Shown here piece after piece: positions 8,617 to 17,781 of a DNA stretch of 64,000 nt. Position 1 is the first letter of the stretch; the number at the start of each line of letters is the position of its first letter. The notes under the pieces were generated by a model. The model saw only the letters and a program-made list of their open reading frames with translations. It made no database searches and had not been told where the DNA came from. Source of the DNA: Comamonadaceae bacterium (GTDB lineage Bacteria > Pseudomonadota > Gammaproteobacteria > Burkholderiales > Burkholderiaceae_C); assembly GCA_027484575.1 (NCBI GenBank), contig JAIXSQ010000015.1, forward strand, positions 266,324 to 330,323, written 5' to 3'. The translations under genes and the position numbers were made by a program.

Positions 8617-10323
8617 TCAGAACTTCTGCCAGTCGTCGTCGGCCCCGGGCGTTGCCGTTGCGGTGGCGACCGGTGCCGCCTGCGGCGTGCGGCGCGGGCG
8701 GGCCGCAGCGGTGCGCGCGGCCGGCGCCGCAGCCGCCGGCGCCGCAGCCGTCACGGGCTGCGGGGGCACCTGCGACGACGCCAGCCGGAACGAGGCCATC
8801 GCCTGCACCAGCTGCTGCGCCTGCGACTTCAGGCTGTCCGCGGCGGCGGCGCTCTGCTCGACCAGCGCGGCGTTCTGCTGTGTCGCCTGGTCCATCTGCG
8901 TCACGGCCTCGCCCACCTGCACCACGCCGGCGCTCTGCTCGCGGCTGGCCGTGCTGATGTCGCCCATGAGCGTGGTGACGCGGGCGATGGACTCGACCAC
9001 CTCGCGCATGGTCGCGCCGGCCTGGTCGACCAGGGCATTGCCCTGTTCGACCCGTTCCACGCTGGCGCCGATGAGGGTCTTGATCTCCTTGGCGGCCTCG
9101 GCGCTGCGCTGGGCCAGGGTGCGCACCTCGCCGGCCACCACCGCGAAGCCGCGGCCCTGCTCGCCGGCGCGCGCCGCCTCGACCGCGGCGTTGAGCGCCA
9201 GGATGTTGGTCTGGAACGCGATGCCGTCGATCACGCCGATGATGTCGGCGATCTCGCGGCTGCTCGCGTGGATGCCCTTCATCGTGTCCACGACCTCGCC
9301 GACCACCTCGCCGCCGCGGGTGGCGACCTGCGAGGCGGCGGCGGCCAGCTCGTTGCCCTGCTGCGCACTGGCTGCGTTCTGGCGCACCGTCTCGGCCAGC
9401 TGCTTCATCGAGGCAGCGGTCTGCTGCAGGGCGGAGGCCTGCTCCTCGGTGCGGCTGGACAGGTCGGTGTTGCCCTGGGCGATCTGCCCGGAGGCGGTGG
9501 CCACCGAGTCGGCATTGCCGCGCACCGCGCTGACCATGGTAGCCAGGCGGTCGCGCATTTCCTTCATCGCGGCCAGCAGGCTGGTGGAGTCGCCGGGCCG
9601 CACCTGGACCTCGCTGGCCAGGTCGCCGTCCGCAATGCGGCGCACCACGTCGGCGGCATAGGACGGCTCGCCGCCGAACTGCCGCAGCAGGCCACGGGTG
9701 ATCACCACCGACACGGCCAGGCCGAGGGCGACGGCGGCCAGGCCCAGCACCGCCAGCAGGCTGCGGGTGGCGGCGGCCATGTCGGCGCTGGCCTTGCCTT
9801 CGGCGGCCACCTTCTTCTGCTGGTTCTCCACCATGGCCTTGAGGGCCGCGATGTACTCGCCCTGCGACTTGTAGTCGGGGCCATAGAGCAGCTGGGTGCC
9901 TTCGGCGATGCTGCCCGCGGCGCCCAGCTTGACCACCTCGCGGGTGTAGGTGTTGAACACCTTGCGCACCTGCAGCGTGCGCTCAAGCAGCTCGCGGTCG
10001 TCCTTGTCACGCAGTTCCTTGTCCAGGAACTCGTACAGCGCGCTGGCCGCCTGCACGTTCTTCTCGAAGGCCTCGGCCTGCTGTGCGCGCATCTTCTCGT
10101 CGCTCATCAGCAGCAGGTTGCGGGTGATGCGGGTGTTGTCCATGGTGCGGTAGGCGATGTCGCTCATCGCCTGCAGCCGCGGGATGCGCGCATCGGTCAG
10201 GTCGCCCACCGTGGCGGCCAGGCTGCCCACCCGCGCCAGGGCGAGCAGGACGCAGCCAGCCAGCAACGCGAGCACCACGCCGAAGCCCAGGGCCAGGCGG
10301 GTCGAGAGGGTCATGCGGTTCAT
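8617..10323 (-). CDS. Methyl-accepting chemotaxis protein
   Basis: This 568-residue chemoreceptor has TM1 at about residues 10-31, a periplasmic four-helix-bundle ligand domain of about 150 residues, TM2 at about 188-209, and a HAMP domain to about 263. A long signalling hairpin follows, whose tip (DGIAFQTNILALNAAVEAAR, near 360-400) is the CheA/CheW contact site. After an Ala/Pro-rich linker it ends in DDDWQKF, which resembles the CheR/CheB-docking pentapeptide (NWETF type) but differs from it. It lies 25 bp downstream of cheW on the same strand, so the two are very likely cotranscribed. The sensed compound is not evident. Confidence 0.95.
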   Translation of the reverse strand: MNRMTLSTRLALGFGVVLALLAGCVLLALARVGSLAATVGDLTDARIPRLQAMSDIAYRTMDNTRITRNLLLMSDEKMRAQQAEAFEKNVQAASALYEFLDKELRDKDDRELLERTLQVRKVFNTYTREVVKLGAAGSIAEGTQLLYGPDYKSQGEYIAALKAMVENQQKKVAAEGKASADMAAATRSLLAVLGLAAVALGLAVSVVITRGLLRQFGGEPSYAADVVRRIADGDLASEVQVRPGDSTSLLAAMKEMRDRLATMVSAVRGNADSVATASGQIAQGNTDLSSRTEEQASALQQTAASMKQLAETVRQNAASAQQGNELAAAASQVATRGGEVVGEVVDTMKGIHASSREIADIIGVIDGIAFQTNILALNAAVEAARAGEQGRGFAVVAGEVRTLAQRSAEAAKEIKTLIGASVERVEQGNALVDQAGATMREVVESIARVTTLMGDISTASREQSAGVVQVGEAVTQMDQATQQNAALVEQSAAAADSLKSQAQQLVQAMASFRLASSQVPPQPVTAAAPAAAAPAARTAAARPRRTPQAAPVATATATPGADDDWQKF

Positions 10324-10348
10324 GTCCGTGCTCCTTCGTCGTGCGTGT

Positions 10349-10864
10349 TCACTGCAACTGGCCGGGCACCAGGCCCACGCCGCTGCCGGCCAGCAGCCGG
10401 TCGATGTCCAGCAACAGCAGCATCCGCTGCTGCAGCGTGGCGATGCCCAGCAGGCGGTCCGTGTCGACGCCGGCGCTGAACTGCGGAACGTCGCGCAGCT
10501 CGTGCGCCGCCGGGGTCACCACGTCCGAGACGCTGTCGACCACCATGCCCGCGACCCGGTCGCCCAGGGTCAGCACGATCACGACGGCACTGGCATCGCG
10601 GCCCCCGTCGTGGCGGCCGAACTGCAGGCGCAGGTCCACCACGGGCACGACGGTGCCGCGCAGGTTCACCACGCCCAGCAGGCCCGCCGGTGCGCCTGCG
10701 ATGCGCGTGGGGCGCTCGTAGGAGCGGATTTCCTGCACGCGCAGGATGTCCACGCCGTACTCCTCCTCGCCGAGGCGGAAGGTGAGGAAGTCGCGGTCGG
10801 CGGCGACATGACCGACCACCGGCACTGCGCCGTGGTCCGCTCTGGGACTGCTCAAGGGATCCAT
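10349..10864 (-). CDS. cheW: Chemotaxis coupling protein CheW
   Basis: This 171-residue CheW-domain protein links receptors to the kinase CheA. The conserved FRLGEEEYGVDILRVQEI block is near residue 27, followed by GVVNLRGTVVPVVDLR, both hallmarks of CheW strands. It is slightly longer than typical CheW because of about 20 extra N-terminal residues. Residues near 49-55 (RSYERPTRI) match the usual contact segment. It sits directly upstream of the chemoreceptor gene. No cheA, cheY, cheR or cheB is in the window, so it must act with a kinase encoded elsewhere. Confidence 0.93.
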   Translation of the reverse strand: MDPLSSPRADHGAVPVVGHVAADRDFLTFRLGEEEYGVDILRVQEIRSYERPTRIAGAPAGLLGVVNLRGTVVPVVDLRLQFGRHDGGRDASAVVIVLTLGDRVAGMVVDSVSDVVTPAAHELRDVPQFSAGVDTDRLLGIATLQQRMLLLLDIDRLLAGSGVGLVPGQLQ

Positions 10865-11223
10865 CGGGTACTCCAGAAAATCCGGGACGTGGCGGCGCCC
10901 GGGGGCCGTGGATCTGCACGTTATGCGTCGTCAGGCCTGATGTAAGTGCCGATAAGAGGCGGGAACCGGGCCGTGTCGCGGCCCTTGGCCCCGGGCCTGT
11001 CGGGTGGCTTGGAGGCCGCGTGGCGGTAACGGGGTGCGCAGGGCGTCACCCTGGCGAGGGCGACTGCACCGCGCCTGTAGCCAGGCGCAGGCCAGGGCGG
11101 GGCGGGGTGGCGCGCGGTCGGTGCCGCACGGGGGGGGTCGGTGCCCGGTGCCTGCCCGGGCACCGGTTCACGGGATCTGCGCAGGGCGACCGGCCCAGGG
11201 TCGATGGGCCGGCGCCGCGGCGC
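10865..11223. other. Intergenic gap of 359 bp
   Basis: No gene is supported here. The region lies upstream of cheW and downstream of the acyl-CoA-binding protein gene (both reverse strand). A perfect 10-bp palindrome, TCAGGCCTGA, is at 10931-10940, and an eight-base G run sits near 11130. No convincing promoter or terminator could be placed. Confidence 0.55.
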
Positions 11224-11478
11224 TCAGCTGAGCGACTGGATCAGGTCGATGTACTGCTGCTTGGCGCCGTCCTGCGGCGTGCCCTTGAGCGCGTTCCAAG
11301 CATCCCACTTGGCACGGCCGACCATGTCGCCGAAGCCGGGCTTCTTCTCGGTGACGTCGCCGGCCGTGGCCTGCTTGTACAGGCCATAGATCTTCAGCAG
11401 CGTCGCGTTGTCGGGGCGCTCGCTCAGCTTCTTGGAATTCGCGACGGCGGCTTCGAAGTCGGCGTTCAGGTCGGCCAT
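11224..11478 (-). CDS. Acyl-CoA-binding protein
   Basis: This 84-residue protein is the right length for a stand-alone acyl-CoA-binding protein, a cytosolic four-helix bundle that carries long-chain acyl-CoA. The family signature is intact: LLKIYGLYKQATAGDV near residues 27-42 and GRAKWDAWNALKGTPQDGA near 54-72, including the conserved Tyr and Lys that contact the CoA and adenine. The ATG at 11478 gives the normal N-terminus. The gene is divergent from a wax ester synthase/DGAT 97 bp away, a sensible pairing because the synthase consumes acyl-CoA. Confidence 0.93.
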   Translation of the reverse strand: MADLNADFEAAVANSKKLSERPDNATLLKIYGLYKQATAGDVTEKKPGFGDMVGRAKWDAWNALKGTPQDGAKQQYIDLIQSLS

Positions 11479-11575
11479 GGCAGGGGTCCTCGTGCGGGGA
11501 AAGCCCGGGATCTTAAGCGCGGGGGTGGCGCAACAATCGGGTCCAGGCTCCAAACCCGCCCAGGACGCACGCCCC

Positions 11576-13102
11576 ATGGTCACCCGCATCGCCCGCCGCC
11601 CCGCCGACCCGGCCCAGGCCCCCGCCGACCGCGGCCCGGCCCGCCCGAGGAAGGCGGCGGCGCCGCGGCTGGCGGGCGAGCGCATGGCCAAGGTCGACAC
11701 CGCCTGGCTGCGCATGGACAACGCGCACAACCTCATGATGATCCTGGGCGTGTGGACGCTGCAGCCGGGCATCGGCTACGAGGCGCTGTGCCGGCGGGTC
11801 GAGGAGCGGCTGTTCCAGTACCCGCGCTTCCGCCAGAGGGTGGTCGAGGACGCCACGGGCGCCAGCTGGTCCGAGGATCCGCGGCTGGACGTGCGCCACC
11901 ACGTGGTGCGCGAGACGCTCCCGCGCGTGCGCCGCGGCGACACGCAGACGGCGCTGCAGGCGCGCATCGCGGCGCTGGCCAGCCAGCCGCTGGACCGCGC
12001 CCATCCGCTGTGGCAGCTGCACCTGGTCGAGCACCACGAGGGCGGCAGCGCGCTGATCGTGCGCATCCACCACTGCATCGCCGACGGCATCGCGCTGATC
12101 TCGGTGGCGCTGTCGCTGGTCGATGGCGGCGCGCCGCCCCCGGTGCGGCGCAGCCGCGAGGACCACGGCGGCACCGACGACTGGCTCGCCGACACCGTGG
12201 TGCGGCCGCTGGCCGAAGCCGCGGTCAAGGCCATCGACACCGCGGGCGACGGCCTGGTCAGGTCGATGGAGCTGCTGCGCGAGCCGCACCGCGGCGTCGA
12301 GGGCTCGGCCGCGCTGGCGCGCCTGGGCTGGCAGGTGGCGGGCGACGCCGCCGCGCTGCTGCTGATGCCCGACGACACCCGCACCCGGCTGAAGGGCCAG
12401 CCCTCGGGTCGCAAGCGCGTGGCCTGGTGCGCGCCGCTGCCGCTGGAGGAGGTCAAGGCCGTGGGCAAGGCGCTGGGCTGCTCGGTCAACGACGTGCTGC
12501 TGTCCTGCGTGGCCGGCGCCATCGGCGGCTGGCTGCGCGCGCAGGGCGAGGACACCGCGTCGTGCGAGATCCGCGCCATGGTGCCGGTCAACCTGCGCCC
12601 GCTGGAGCAGGCCTGGAAGCTGGGCAACCGTTTCGGGCTGGCGCCGCTGGTGCTGCCGGTGGGCATCGAGCACCCGCTGGAGCGGCTGTACGAGGTGCGG
12701 CGGCGCATGGACGCGCTCAAGGGCAGCACGCAGCCGCTGCTGGCGTTCGCGGTGCTCACCGTCGCGGGCCTGCTGGTCAAGCCGGCCCAGGATGCGATCC
12801 TGCGGCTGTTCGCCGACAAGACCACGGCCGTCATGACCAACGTGCCGGGGCCGCGCGAGAAGCTGAAGATGCTCGGCGCCACGCTGCAGGACATCATGTT
12901 CTGGGTGCCGCAGTCGGGCGACATCGGCCTGGGCGTGTCGATCCTCAGCTACGGCGGCGGCGTGCAGTTCGGGCTGATGGCCGACGAGGCGATCTGCCGC
13001 GAGCCGCAGGCCATCATCGACGGCTTCGCGCCGCAGTTCGAGCAACTGGGCTGGCTCACGCTGATGCTGCCCTGGGACGAGGCCGCGGCGGCGCCCGCGT
13101 GA
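11576..13102 (+). CDS. Wax ester synthase/acyl-CoA:diacylglycerol acyltransferase (WS/DGAT)
   Basis: This 508-residue bifunctional O-acyltransferase esterifies fatty alcohols or diacylglycerol with acyl-CoA, making wax esters or triacylglycerol. The catalytic HHxxxDG motif is intact (HHCIADG, His165-His166). The family's opening (KVDTAWLRMDNAHNLMMI) begins near residue 39, and the C-terminal NVPGPRE motif is near 421. The first about 38 residues are Arg/Pro/Ala-rich and may not all be translated. A later ATG (MAKVDTAWLRM) would also give a complete enzyme. The neighbours support lipid storage: acyl-CoA-binding protein upstream, and a phasin, patatin lipase and fatty acyl-CoA reductase within 11 kb. 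Confidence 0.92.
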   Translation: MVTRIARRPADPAQAPADRGPARPRKAAAPRLAGERMAKVDTAWLRMDNAHNLMMILGVWTLQPGIGYEALCRRVEERLFQYPRFRQRVVEDATGASWSEDPRLDVRHHVVRETLPRVRRGDTQTALQARIAALASQPLDRAHPLWQLHLVEHHEGGSALIVRIHHCIADGIALISVALSLVDGGAPPPVRRSREDHGGTDDWLADTVVRPLAEAAVKAIDTAGDGLVRSMELLREPHRGVEGSAALARLGWQVAGDAAALLLMPDDTRTRLKGQPSGRKRVAWCAPLPLEEVKAVGKALGCSVNDVLLSCVAGAIGGWLRAQGEDTASCEIRAMVPVNLRPLEQAWKLGNRFGLAPLVLPVGIEHPLERLYEVRRRMDALKGSTQPLLAFAVLTVAGLLVKPAQDAILRLFADKTTAVMTNVPGPREKLKMLGATLQDIMFWVPQSGDIGLGVSILSYGGGVQFGLMADEAICREPQAIIDGFAPQFEQLGWLTLMLPWDEAAAAPA

Positions 13103-13271
13103 ACGATGGCACGGCGGGGCGGCCTCGCGCGCCCTGGTCAGCAGGCGCTCAGACCCCGCACAGCACACTGGTTGCGCCAGGTAAAACCTGCGTGAAGCGG
13201 TCGGCACGGGTGCCACGCGACGCGTTGACCGGTCACCACGTGGCGTGATGCCACCACCCAGGAGAGACGCC

Positions 13272-13877
13272 ATGTCGTTCGCCCGCAGCCTCGTTGCCAC
13301 CGCCGCCGCCCTGCTGGCCGGCGCTGCCTTCGCCCAGGCTACCCCGCCCGGCAGCCCGCCCGCCGGTGCCACGGCCCAGGTCGTGCAGCGCCAGGCCAAC
13401 CAGCAGCAGCGCATCGAGGCCGGCCTGAAGGACGGCTCGCTCACCACCCGCGAGGCCTCCCGCCTGGAGCGCGGCGAGGCCGGCCTGGACCGGCAGATCG
13501 CCCGCGACGAGGCCAAGGGGCCGCTGACCCGCCAGGAGCAGGCGCAGATCGAGCGGCGCGAGAACCGCCTCAGCCGCGCCATCCACGACGAGCGCACCGA
13601 CGCGGCCCGCGGCCATCCCGACAGTGCCGCGTCGCGCCGCCTGCAGGCCGACGTGGCCCGCAATGCCAACCAGGACCAGCGCATCGCCAACGGCGCGCGC
13701 GACGGCCAGCTGACCAACCGCGAGGTCGCCGGCCTCGAGCGCGGCCAGGCGCGCGTGGACGGCATGGAAGCCCGTGCGGGCCGCGACGGCCACGTGGGCG
13801 GCCGCGAGCAGCAGCGCATCCAGCGCGCGCAGGACCACCAGGGCCGCCGCATCCACGCCGAGCGCCGCGCCGGCTGA
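13272..13877 (+). CDS. Secreted charged repeat protein of unknown function
   Basis: This 201-residue protein has a signal peptide at about residues 1-20 (ending AFAQA). The mature part is highly charged and Gln/Arg/Glu-rich. Two related blocks, about 38-80 and 130-172, share the pattern NQxQRIxxGxxDGxLTxREvxxLERGxAxvD, so the protein arose by internal duplication. It should be helical and periplasmic or cell-surface. GGAGAGA lies 7 nt before the ATG at 13272, which also gives the best signal peptide. No enzymatic motif was recognised. It stands just before the DUF1800/DUF1501 pair, but no functional link is evident. Confidence 0.75.
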   Translation: MSFARSLVATAAALLAGAAFAQATPPGSPPAGATAQVVQRQANQQQRIEAGLKDGSLTTREASRLERGEAGLDRQIARDEAKGPLTRQEQAQIERRENRLSRAIHDERTDAARGHPDSAASRRLQADVARNANQDQRIANGARDGQLTNREVAGLERGQARVDGMEARAGRDGHVGGREQQRIQRAQDHQGRRIHAERRAG

Positions 13878-13914
13878 TCCACCCGGGGCGCTGCGGCGCC
13901 CGCACGACCTGCCC

Positions 13915-15291
13915 ATGAGCGCTGCCATCGCCCTCAACCGCTTCGGCCTCGGCGCCCGGCCCGACGAGCCGGTGCCCGCCGACCCGGCCGGCTGGCTGCT
14001 CGGCCAGCTCGAGCGCTGGGACCCGCTGCCGCCGGCCTGGGCCGCGCAGCCGCGCAGCGAGGCCGCGCTGCTGGCCTGGGTCGACGAGCAGCGCCTGGCC
14101 CGCCAGCAGCCCGACCCGCAGGCGCGCGCGGCCGCGCAGCAGGCCGCCCGCCGCGAGGCGCGCGACCGTTACTTGGCGGCCTCGGCCGCGCGCCTGCAGT
14201 GCGCGCTGGACACGCCCACGCCCTTCGTGGAGCGGCTGGTGCACTTCTGGGCCAACCACTTCGCCGTCTCGGTCGAGAAGGGCCCGGTGCTGGGCCTGGC
14301 GGGCGCGTTCGAGGCCGATGCGATCCGCCCGCACGTGCTGGGCCGCTACGAGGACCTCTTGGGCGCGGCGGTGCGGCATCCGGCCATGCTGCTGTTCCTC
14401 GACCAGGCGCAGTCCACCGGCCCCAACAGCCCGGGCGGGCTGCGCAGCGCGGCCCAGGGGCAGGGGCGGGCGCGCGGGCTGAACGAGAATCTCGCGCGCG
14501 AGATCCTCGAGCTGCACACGCTGGGCGTGCGCGGCGGCTACACCCAGGCCGACGTGGGCGAGCTGGCGCGCGCGCTCACCGGCTGGAGCGTGCGCGGCCC
14601 GCAGGACCCCCCGGGCAGCGTGCCGGGGCCGCACGGCTTCCTGTGGCGTCCGGGCCTGCACGAGCCCGGCACCCGCGTGGTCACCGGTCGCAGCTACCCG
14701 CAGGAGGGCGAGGCGCAATCGCTGGCCATCCTGCGCGAGCTGGCCGTGGCGCCGGCCACCGCCACGCACCTGGCCACCAAGCTGGCGCGGCACTTCGTCG
14801 CCGACGACCCGCCGCCGGCGCTGGTGCGCCGGCTGGCCGATGCCTGGCTGCGCAGCGGCGGCGACCTGGCCGTCGTGGCGCGCACGCTGGTGGGTGCCCG
14901 CGAAGCCTGGGCGCCCTCGGCCGCCCGCTTCAAGAGCCCCTGGGACTGGGCGGTGTCGTCGCTGCGGGCCCTGGGGCGGCGCGAGCTGCCCCCGGCCCAG
15001 GTGGCCACGCTGCTGGACCAGCTCGGCCAGCCGGTGTGGCGCCCCGGTTCGCCGGCGGGCTGGGACGATGTCGATGCGGCCTGGGCCGCGCCCGATGCGC
15101 TGCTGCGGCGGGTGGAGGTCGCGACCCGCCTGGCCACCCAGGCCGGCCAGGCCGTCGATGCGCGCGCGCTCGCCCCGCGGCTGCTGCCCGGCGGCGTGTC
15201 GGCCGCCACCACCACCCAGCTGGCGCGGGCCGACAGCCCCGCCACCGCGCTGGTCCTGCTGCTCGTCAGCCCGGAGTTCATGCGCCGATGA
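13915..15291 (+). CDS. DUF1800 domain-containing protein
   Basis: This 458-residue DUF1800 family protein is recognised by its opening (ALNRFGLGARPDE), the VHFWANHFAVS segment near residue 105, the NENLAREILELHTLGVRGGYTQADV block near 197, and the C-terminal pattern of this family. DUF1800 proteins are usually encoded beside DUF1501 proteins, as here. The stop overlaps the next start (ATGA). The biochemical role of the pair is unknown. Unlike many relatives, no signal peptide is seen, so its location is uncertain and an alternative upstream start cannot be excluded. Confidence 0.88.
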   Translation: MSAAIALNRFGLGARPDEPVPADPAGWLLGQLERWDPLPPAWAAQPRSEAALLAWVDEQRLARQQPDPQARAAAQQAARREARDRYLAASAARLQCALDTPTPFVERLVHFWANHFAVSVEKGPVLGLAGAFEADAIRPHVLGRYEDLLGAAVRHPAMLLFLDQAQSTGPNSPGGLRSAAQGQGRARGLNENLAREILELHTLGVRGGYTQADVGELARALTGWSVRGPQDPPGSVPGPHGFLWRPGLHEPGTRVVTGRSYPQEGEAQSLAILRELAVAPATATHLATKLARHFVADDPPPALVRRLADAWLRSGGDLAVVARTLVGAREAWAPSAARFKSPWDWAVSSLRALGRRELPPAQVATLLDQLGQPVWRPGSPAGWDDVDAAWAAPDALLRRVEVATRLATQAGQAVDARALAPRLLPGGVSAATTTQLARADSPATALVLLLVSPEFMRR

Positions 15292-16448
15292 CGTCCTCGC
15301 CTTCCCGCCGCCAGTTCCTTGCCGCCGGCAGCGGCGCGCTGCTCACGCTGGCCGTGCCGCGCGTGCTGTACGCGCAGGCCGCCACCGACCGGCGCTTCGT
15401 GTTCGTGCTGCAGCGCGGGGCGGCCGACGGCCTGGACACCGTGGTGCCGTACGCCGACCCGGCCTATGCGGCGCTGCGCGGCGCGCTGGCCATCGACCCC
15501 GCGCAGGCGCAGCGGTTGGATGGCAGCTTCGCGCTGCATCCGGCGCTGGCGGCCCTGGGCCGGCTGTGGGCGCAGGGGCAGGCGCTCGCGGTGCATGCCG
15601 TGGCCTCCCCCTACCGCGACCGCTCGCACTTCGACGCGCAGAACGTGCTCGAGAGCGGGGGCGCGCAGCCCTGGCAGCTGCGCGACGGCTGGATGAACCG
15701 GCTGGTCGGCCTGCTGCCGCGGCGCAGCGGCGCAGCCGTCGCGCTCGCGCCCACGGTGCCGCTGGCGCTGCGCGGCGCGGCCGACGTGGTGTCGTATGCG
15801 CCGTCGGCGCTGCCGCTGCCCAACGAGGACCTGCTGCAGCGCGTGCAGCAGCTGTATGCCCCCGATGCGCAGCTGCACGGCCTGTGGTCCGCGGCGATGG
15901 ATGCGCGCGCCATGGCCGGCGGCACCGACGCCCGCAACCGCCAGGACCCCGTGCAGCTGGGCCGCAGTGCGGCCACCTTCCTGGCCGCACCCGACGGCCC
16001 GCGGCTGGCCATGGTCGAGACCGGCGGCTGGGACACCCACAGCGGCCAGGCCGGCCGGCTGGCCAACCAGCTGGGCGCGCTCGACCGGCTGCTCGACGCG
16101 CTGCGCGACGGCCTGGGCGCGGCGTGGGGTCAGACCGTGGTGCTGGTGGCGACCGAGTTCGGCCGCACCGCCGCCGTCAACGGCACCGGCGGCACCGACC
16201 ACGGCACCGGCTCGGTGGCCCTGCTGGCCGGCGGCGCAGTGCAGGGCGGGCGGGTGCTGGCCGACTGGCCGGGCCTGGCGCCCGGCGCGCTGTACGAGGG
16301 CCGCGACCTGCAGCCCACGCGCGGGCTCGACACGCTGATCGCGCAGGTCGCGGCCGAGACCTTCGGGCTCGATCCCGAGATGGCGCGGCGCACGCTGTTC
16401 CCGATGGCCCGGCGCGAGCGCGCGCTGCCGCGGCTGGTGCGCGCCTAG
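15288..16448 (+). CDS. DUF1501 domain-containing protein with Tat signal
   Basis: This 386-residue protein of the DUF1501 family has the alkaline-phosphatase/sulfatase-like fold. A Tat motif (SRRQFLAAGSG) is at residues 6-16 with cleavage after about residue 31 (VLYAQA). Family blocks include LQRGAADGLDTVVPY, a SPYRDRSHFDAQNVLESG segment, ETGGWDTHSGQ, and ATEFGRTAAVNGTGGTDHG near residue 288. The last of these holds the His and Asp residues expected at a metal site. It is translationally coupled to the DUF1800 gene. The substrate is unknown. Confidence 0.9.
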   Translation: MTSSPSRRQFLAAGSGALLTLAVPRVLYAQAATDRRFVFVLQRGAADGLDTVVPYADPAYAALRGALAIDPAQAQRLDGSFALHPALAALGRLWAQGQALAVHAVASPYRDRSHFDAQNVLESGGAQPWQLRDGWMNRLVGLLPRRSGAAVALAPTVPLALRGAADVVSYAPSALPLPNEDLLQRVQQLYAPDAQLHGLWSAAMDARAMAGGTDARNRQDPVQLGRSAATFLAAPDGPRLAMVETGGWDTHSGQAGRLANQLGALDRLLDALRDGLGAAWGQTVVLVATEFGRTAAVNGTGGTDHGTGSVALLAGGAVQGGRVLADWPGLAPGALYEGRDLQPTRGLDTLIAQVAAETFGLDPEMARRTLFPMARRERALPRLVRA

Positions 16449-16461
16449 CGGCAGGGGGGCT

Positions 16462-16905
16462 TCAGGCGGCTTCGAACAGCCGCTCGTGCTCCTGCACGTA
16501 CAGCTGCCCCAGTTCCTGCTGGCGCGCGGGGTCCAGCACCTTGCGCGCCTCGGGGAAGAACTTCTGCTCCTCCTCCTTCAGGTGGTGCTCGACCTTGTGC
16601 ACCAGCTTGCCCACGGTCTCGAGCCATCCCGAGCTGCCGGGCTCCTCCTTGTCGAGGTCCTCGACCATCTCGTCCATCTCGTGGTGCTCGGCGATCGCGT
16701 GCCGGGCCTCGTCGACGGTGTCGTCGTTCTCGATCAGCGGCACGTAGAACGCGCGCTCCTCGGCGGTCTCGTGGGCGGCCATCTCGGCCTTGAGAGCCTC
16801 GTAGGCGGCGCGCCGCGCGTCGGGCTCGCCGATCGCCTCGAGCAGGCGCTTGCAGTGGGTGCGCTGGCGCGCATGGCTTTGCAGCAGGGCTTCGAAGATG
16901 TCCAT
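16462..16905 (-). CDS. Hemerythrin domain-containing protein
   Basis: This 147-residue helical protein fits the HHE/hemerythrin cation-binding family, which holds a di-iron centre for oxygen, nitric oxide or iron handling. Candidate iron ligands are the His of SHARQRTH near residues 10-17, HETAEE near 45, AEHHEMDEM near 73-79 and VEHHLKEEEQKFFP near 105-118. No signal peptide or membrane segment is present, so it is cytosolic. It converges on the DUF1501 gene with 13 bp between stops and lies downstream of a TPR gene on the same strand. Its role here may be stress protection, which is inference only. Confidence 0.88.
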   Translation of the reverse strand: MDIFEALLQSHARQRTHCKRLLEAIGEPDARRAAYEALKAEMAAHETAEERAFYVPLIENDDTVDEARHAIAEHHEMDEMVEDLDKEEPGSSGWLETVGKLVHKVEHHLKEEEQKFFPEARKVLDPARQQELGQLYVQEHERLFEAA

Positions 16906-16971
16906 CGGCCGAGTCTGCGGGGCCGGTGGCGCGGCGCGGTGTAGGCGCCGGCCGCGCGCGCGGCGGCGGGT

Positions 16972-17751
16972 TCAGCCGTCCTGCAGCTCGAACTGCGCCA
17001 GCGCCACGTCCAGCTGCTGCGCGGCATCGAGCGGCTGCACGGCGGCGGCGCGCTCGGACAGGGCGTTCGCCTCGTCGGCCGCGGCCTCGCCGCACAGCAT
17101 GAGCAGCCCCTTGGCGGCTTCGAGCAGCCCGATGGCCGAGTGCGGATGCAGCCGCAGGCCTTCGCGCAGCATGGCCTCGCCCTGCGCGCGGCTGGCGCCG
17201 AAGGTCATGCCGGCCACCAGCGCACCGACCTTGTCGATCACCTCGGCATGGAAGGTGCCCAGCGCGATGTGCGCGTCGGCATGCTGCGGGCGCAGGCGGA
17301 TCGCGGTCTCGAAGGCCACCCGCACCCGGCCGCCGCCCAGGCCCTGCGCGAGCGCCCGCGCCACGCTCACGGCCTGCGCATGGCGGCCCAGCGCGTAGCC
17401 CAGCAGGTAGTGCGCGGCGGCGTTGCCCGGCTCGCGCCCGGCCTGCTCGGCCGCGCGGGCCGCCACTTCCTGGAACAGCGCCAGCTGGGCGCGCTCGTCC
17501 TGTTCGAGGTAGGTGGCGTGGATGCAGGCGGCGCGGTTGGCCACGGTGGTGCCGGCGGGACCGGCGGCCAGGCCGGCGTCGTAGGCCCGGCGGAACTCGC
17601 CGCGGTGGTACAGGGTCCAGGCGTGCAGCACGGCCGGCTGGGCCGGCAGCGGCTCGGCGTCACCCGCATGCAGCCGCGGCCACAGGCGCCGCACGGCCTC
17701 GTCGTCGAACTCGAAGTCGCCCAGCCGCGGATGGGCTGCCCACACTGCCAC
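16972..17751 (-). CDS. Tetratricopeptide-repeat protein
   Basis: This 259-residue all-helical protein contains degenerate 34-residue TPR-like units. Examples are LHAWTLYHRGEFRRAYDAGLAA near 42, AAAHYLLGYALGRHAQAVS near 110 and ADAHIALGTFHAEVIDKVG near 158. No signal peptide is seen. TPR domains mediate protein contacts, and no partner is indicated. It is 30 bp downstream of the TetR-type regulator gene on the same strand and may be cotranscribed with it and the patatin gene. Function unknown. Confidence 0.75.
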   Translation of the reverse strand: MAVWAAHPRLGDFEFDDEAVRRLWPRLHAGDAEPLPAQPAVLHAWTLYHRGEFRRAYDAGLAAGPAGTTVANRAACIHATYLEQDERAQLALFQEVAARAAEQAGREPGNAAAHYLLGYALGRHAQAVSVARALAQGLGGGRVRVAFETAIRLRPQHADAHIALGTFHAEVIDKVGALVAGMTFGASRAQGEAMLREGLRLHPHSAIGLLEAAKGLLMLCGEAAADEANALSERAAAVQPLDAAQQLDVALAQFELQDG

Positions 17752-17781
17752 GCTCGTCTCCCCGCTGCACCGTCGCGCTGC

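Noticed and set aside
10948..10955. GCCGATAA, identical to the -10 box of flagellar sigma-28 promoters, near cheW.
   Set aside because: It points away from cheW, and no TAAA -35 box lies 14-16 bp upstream.
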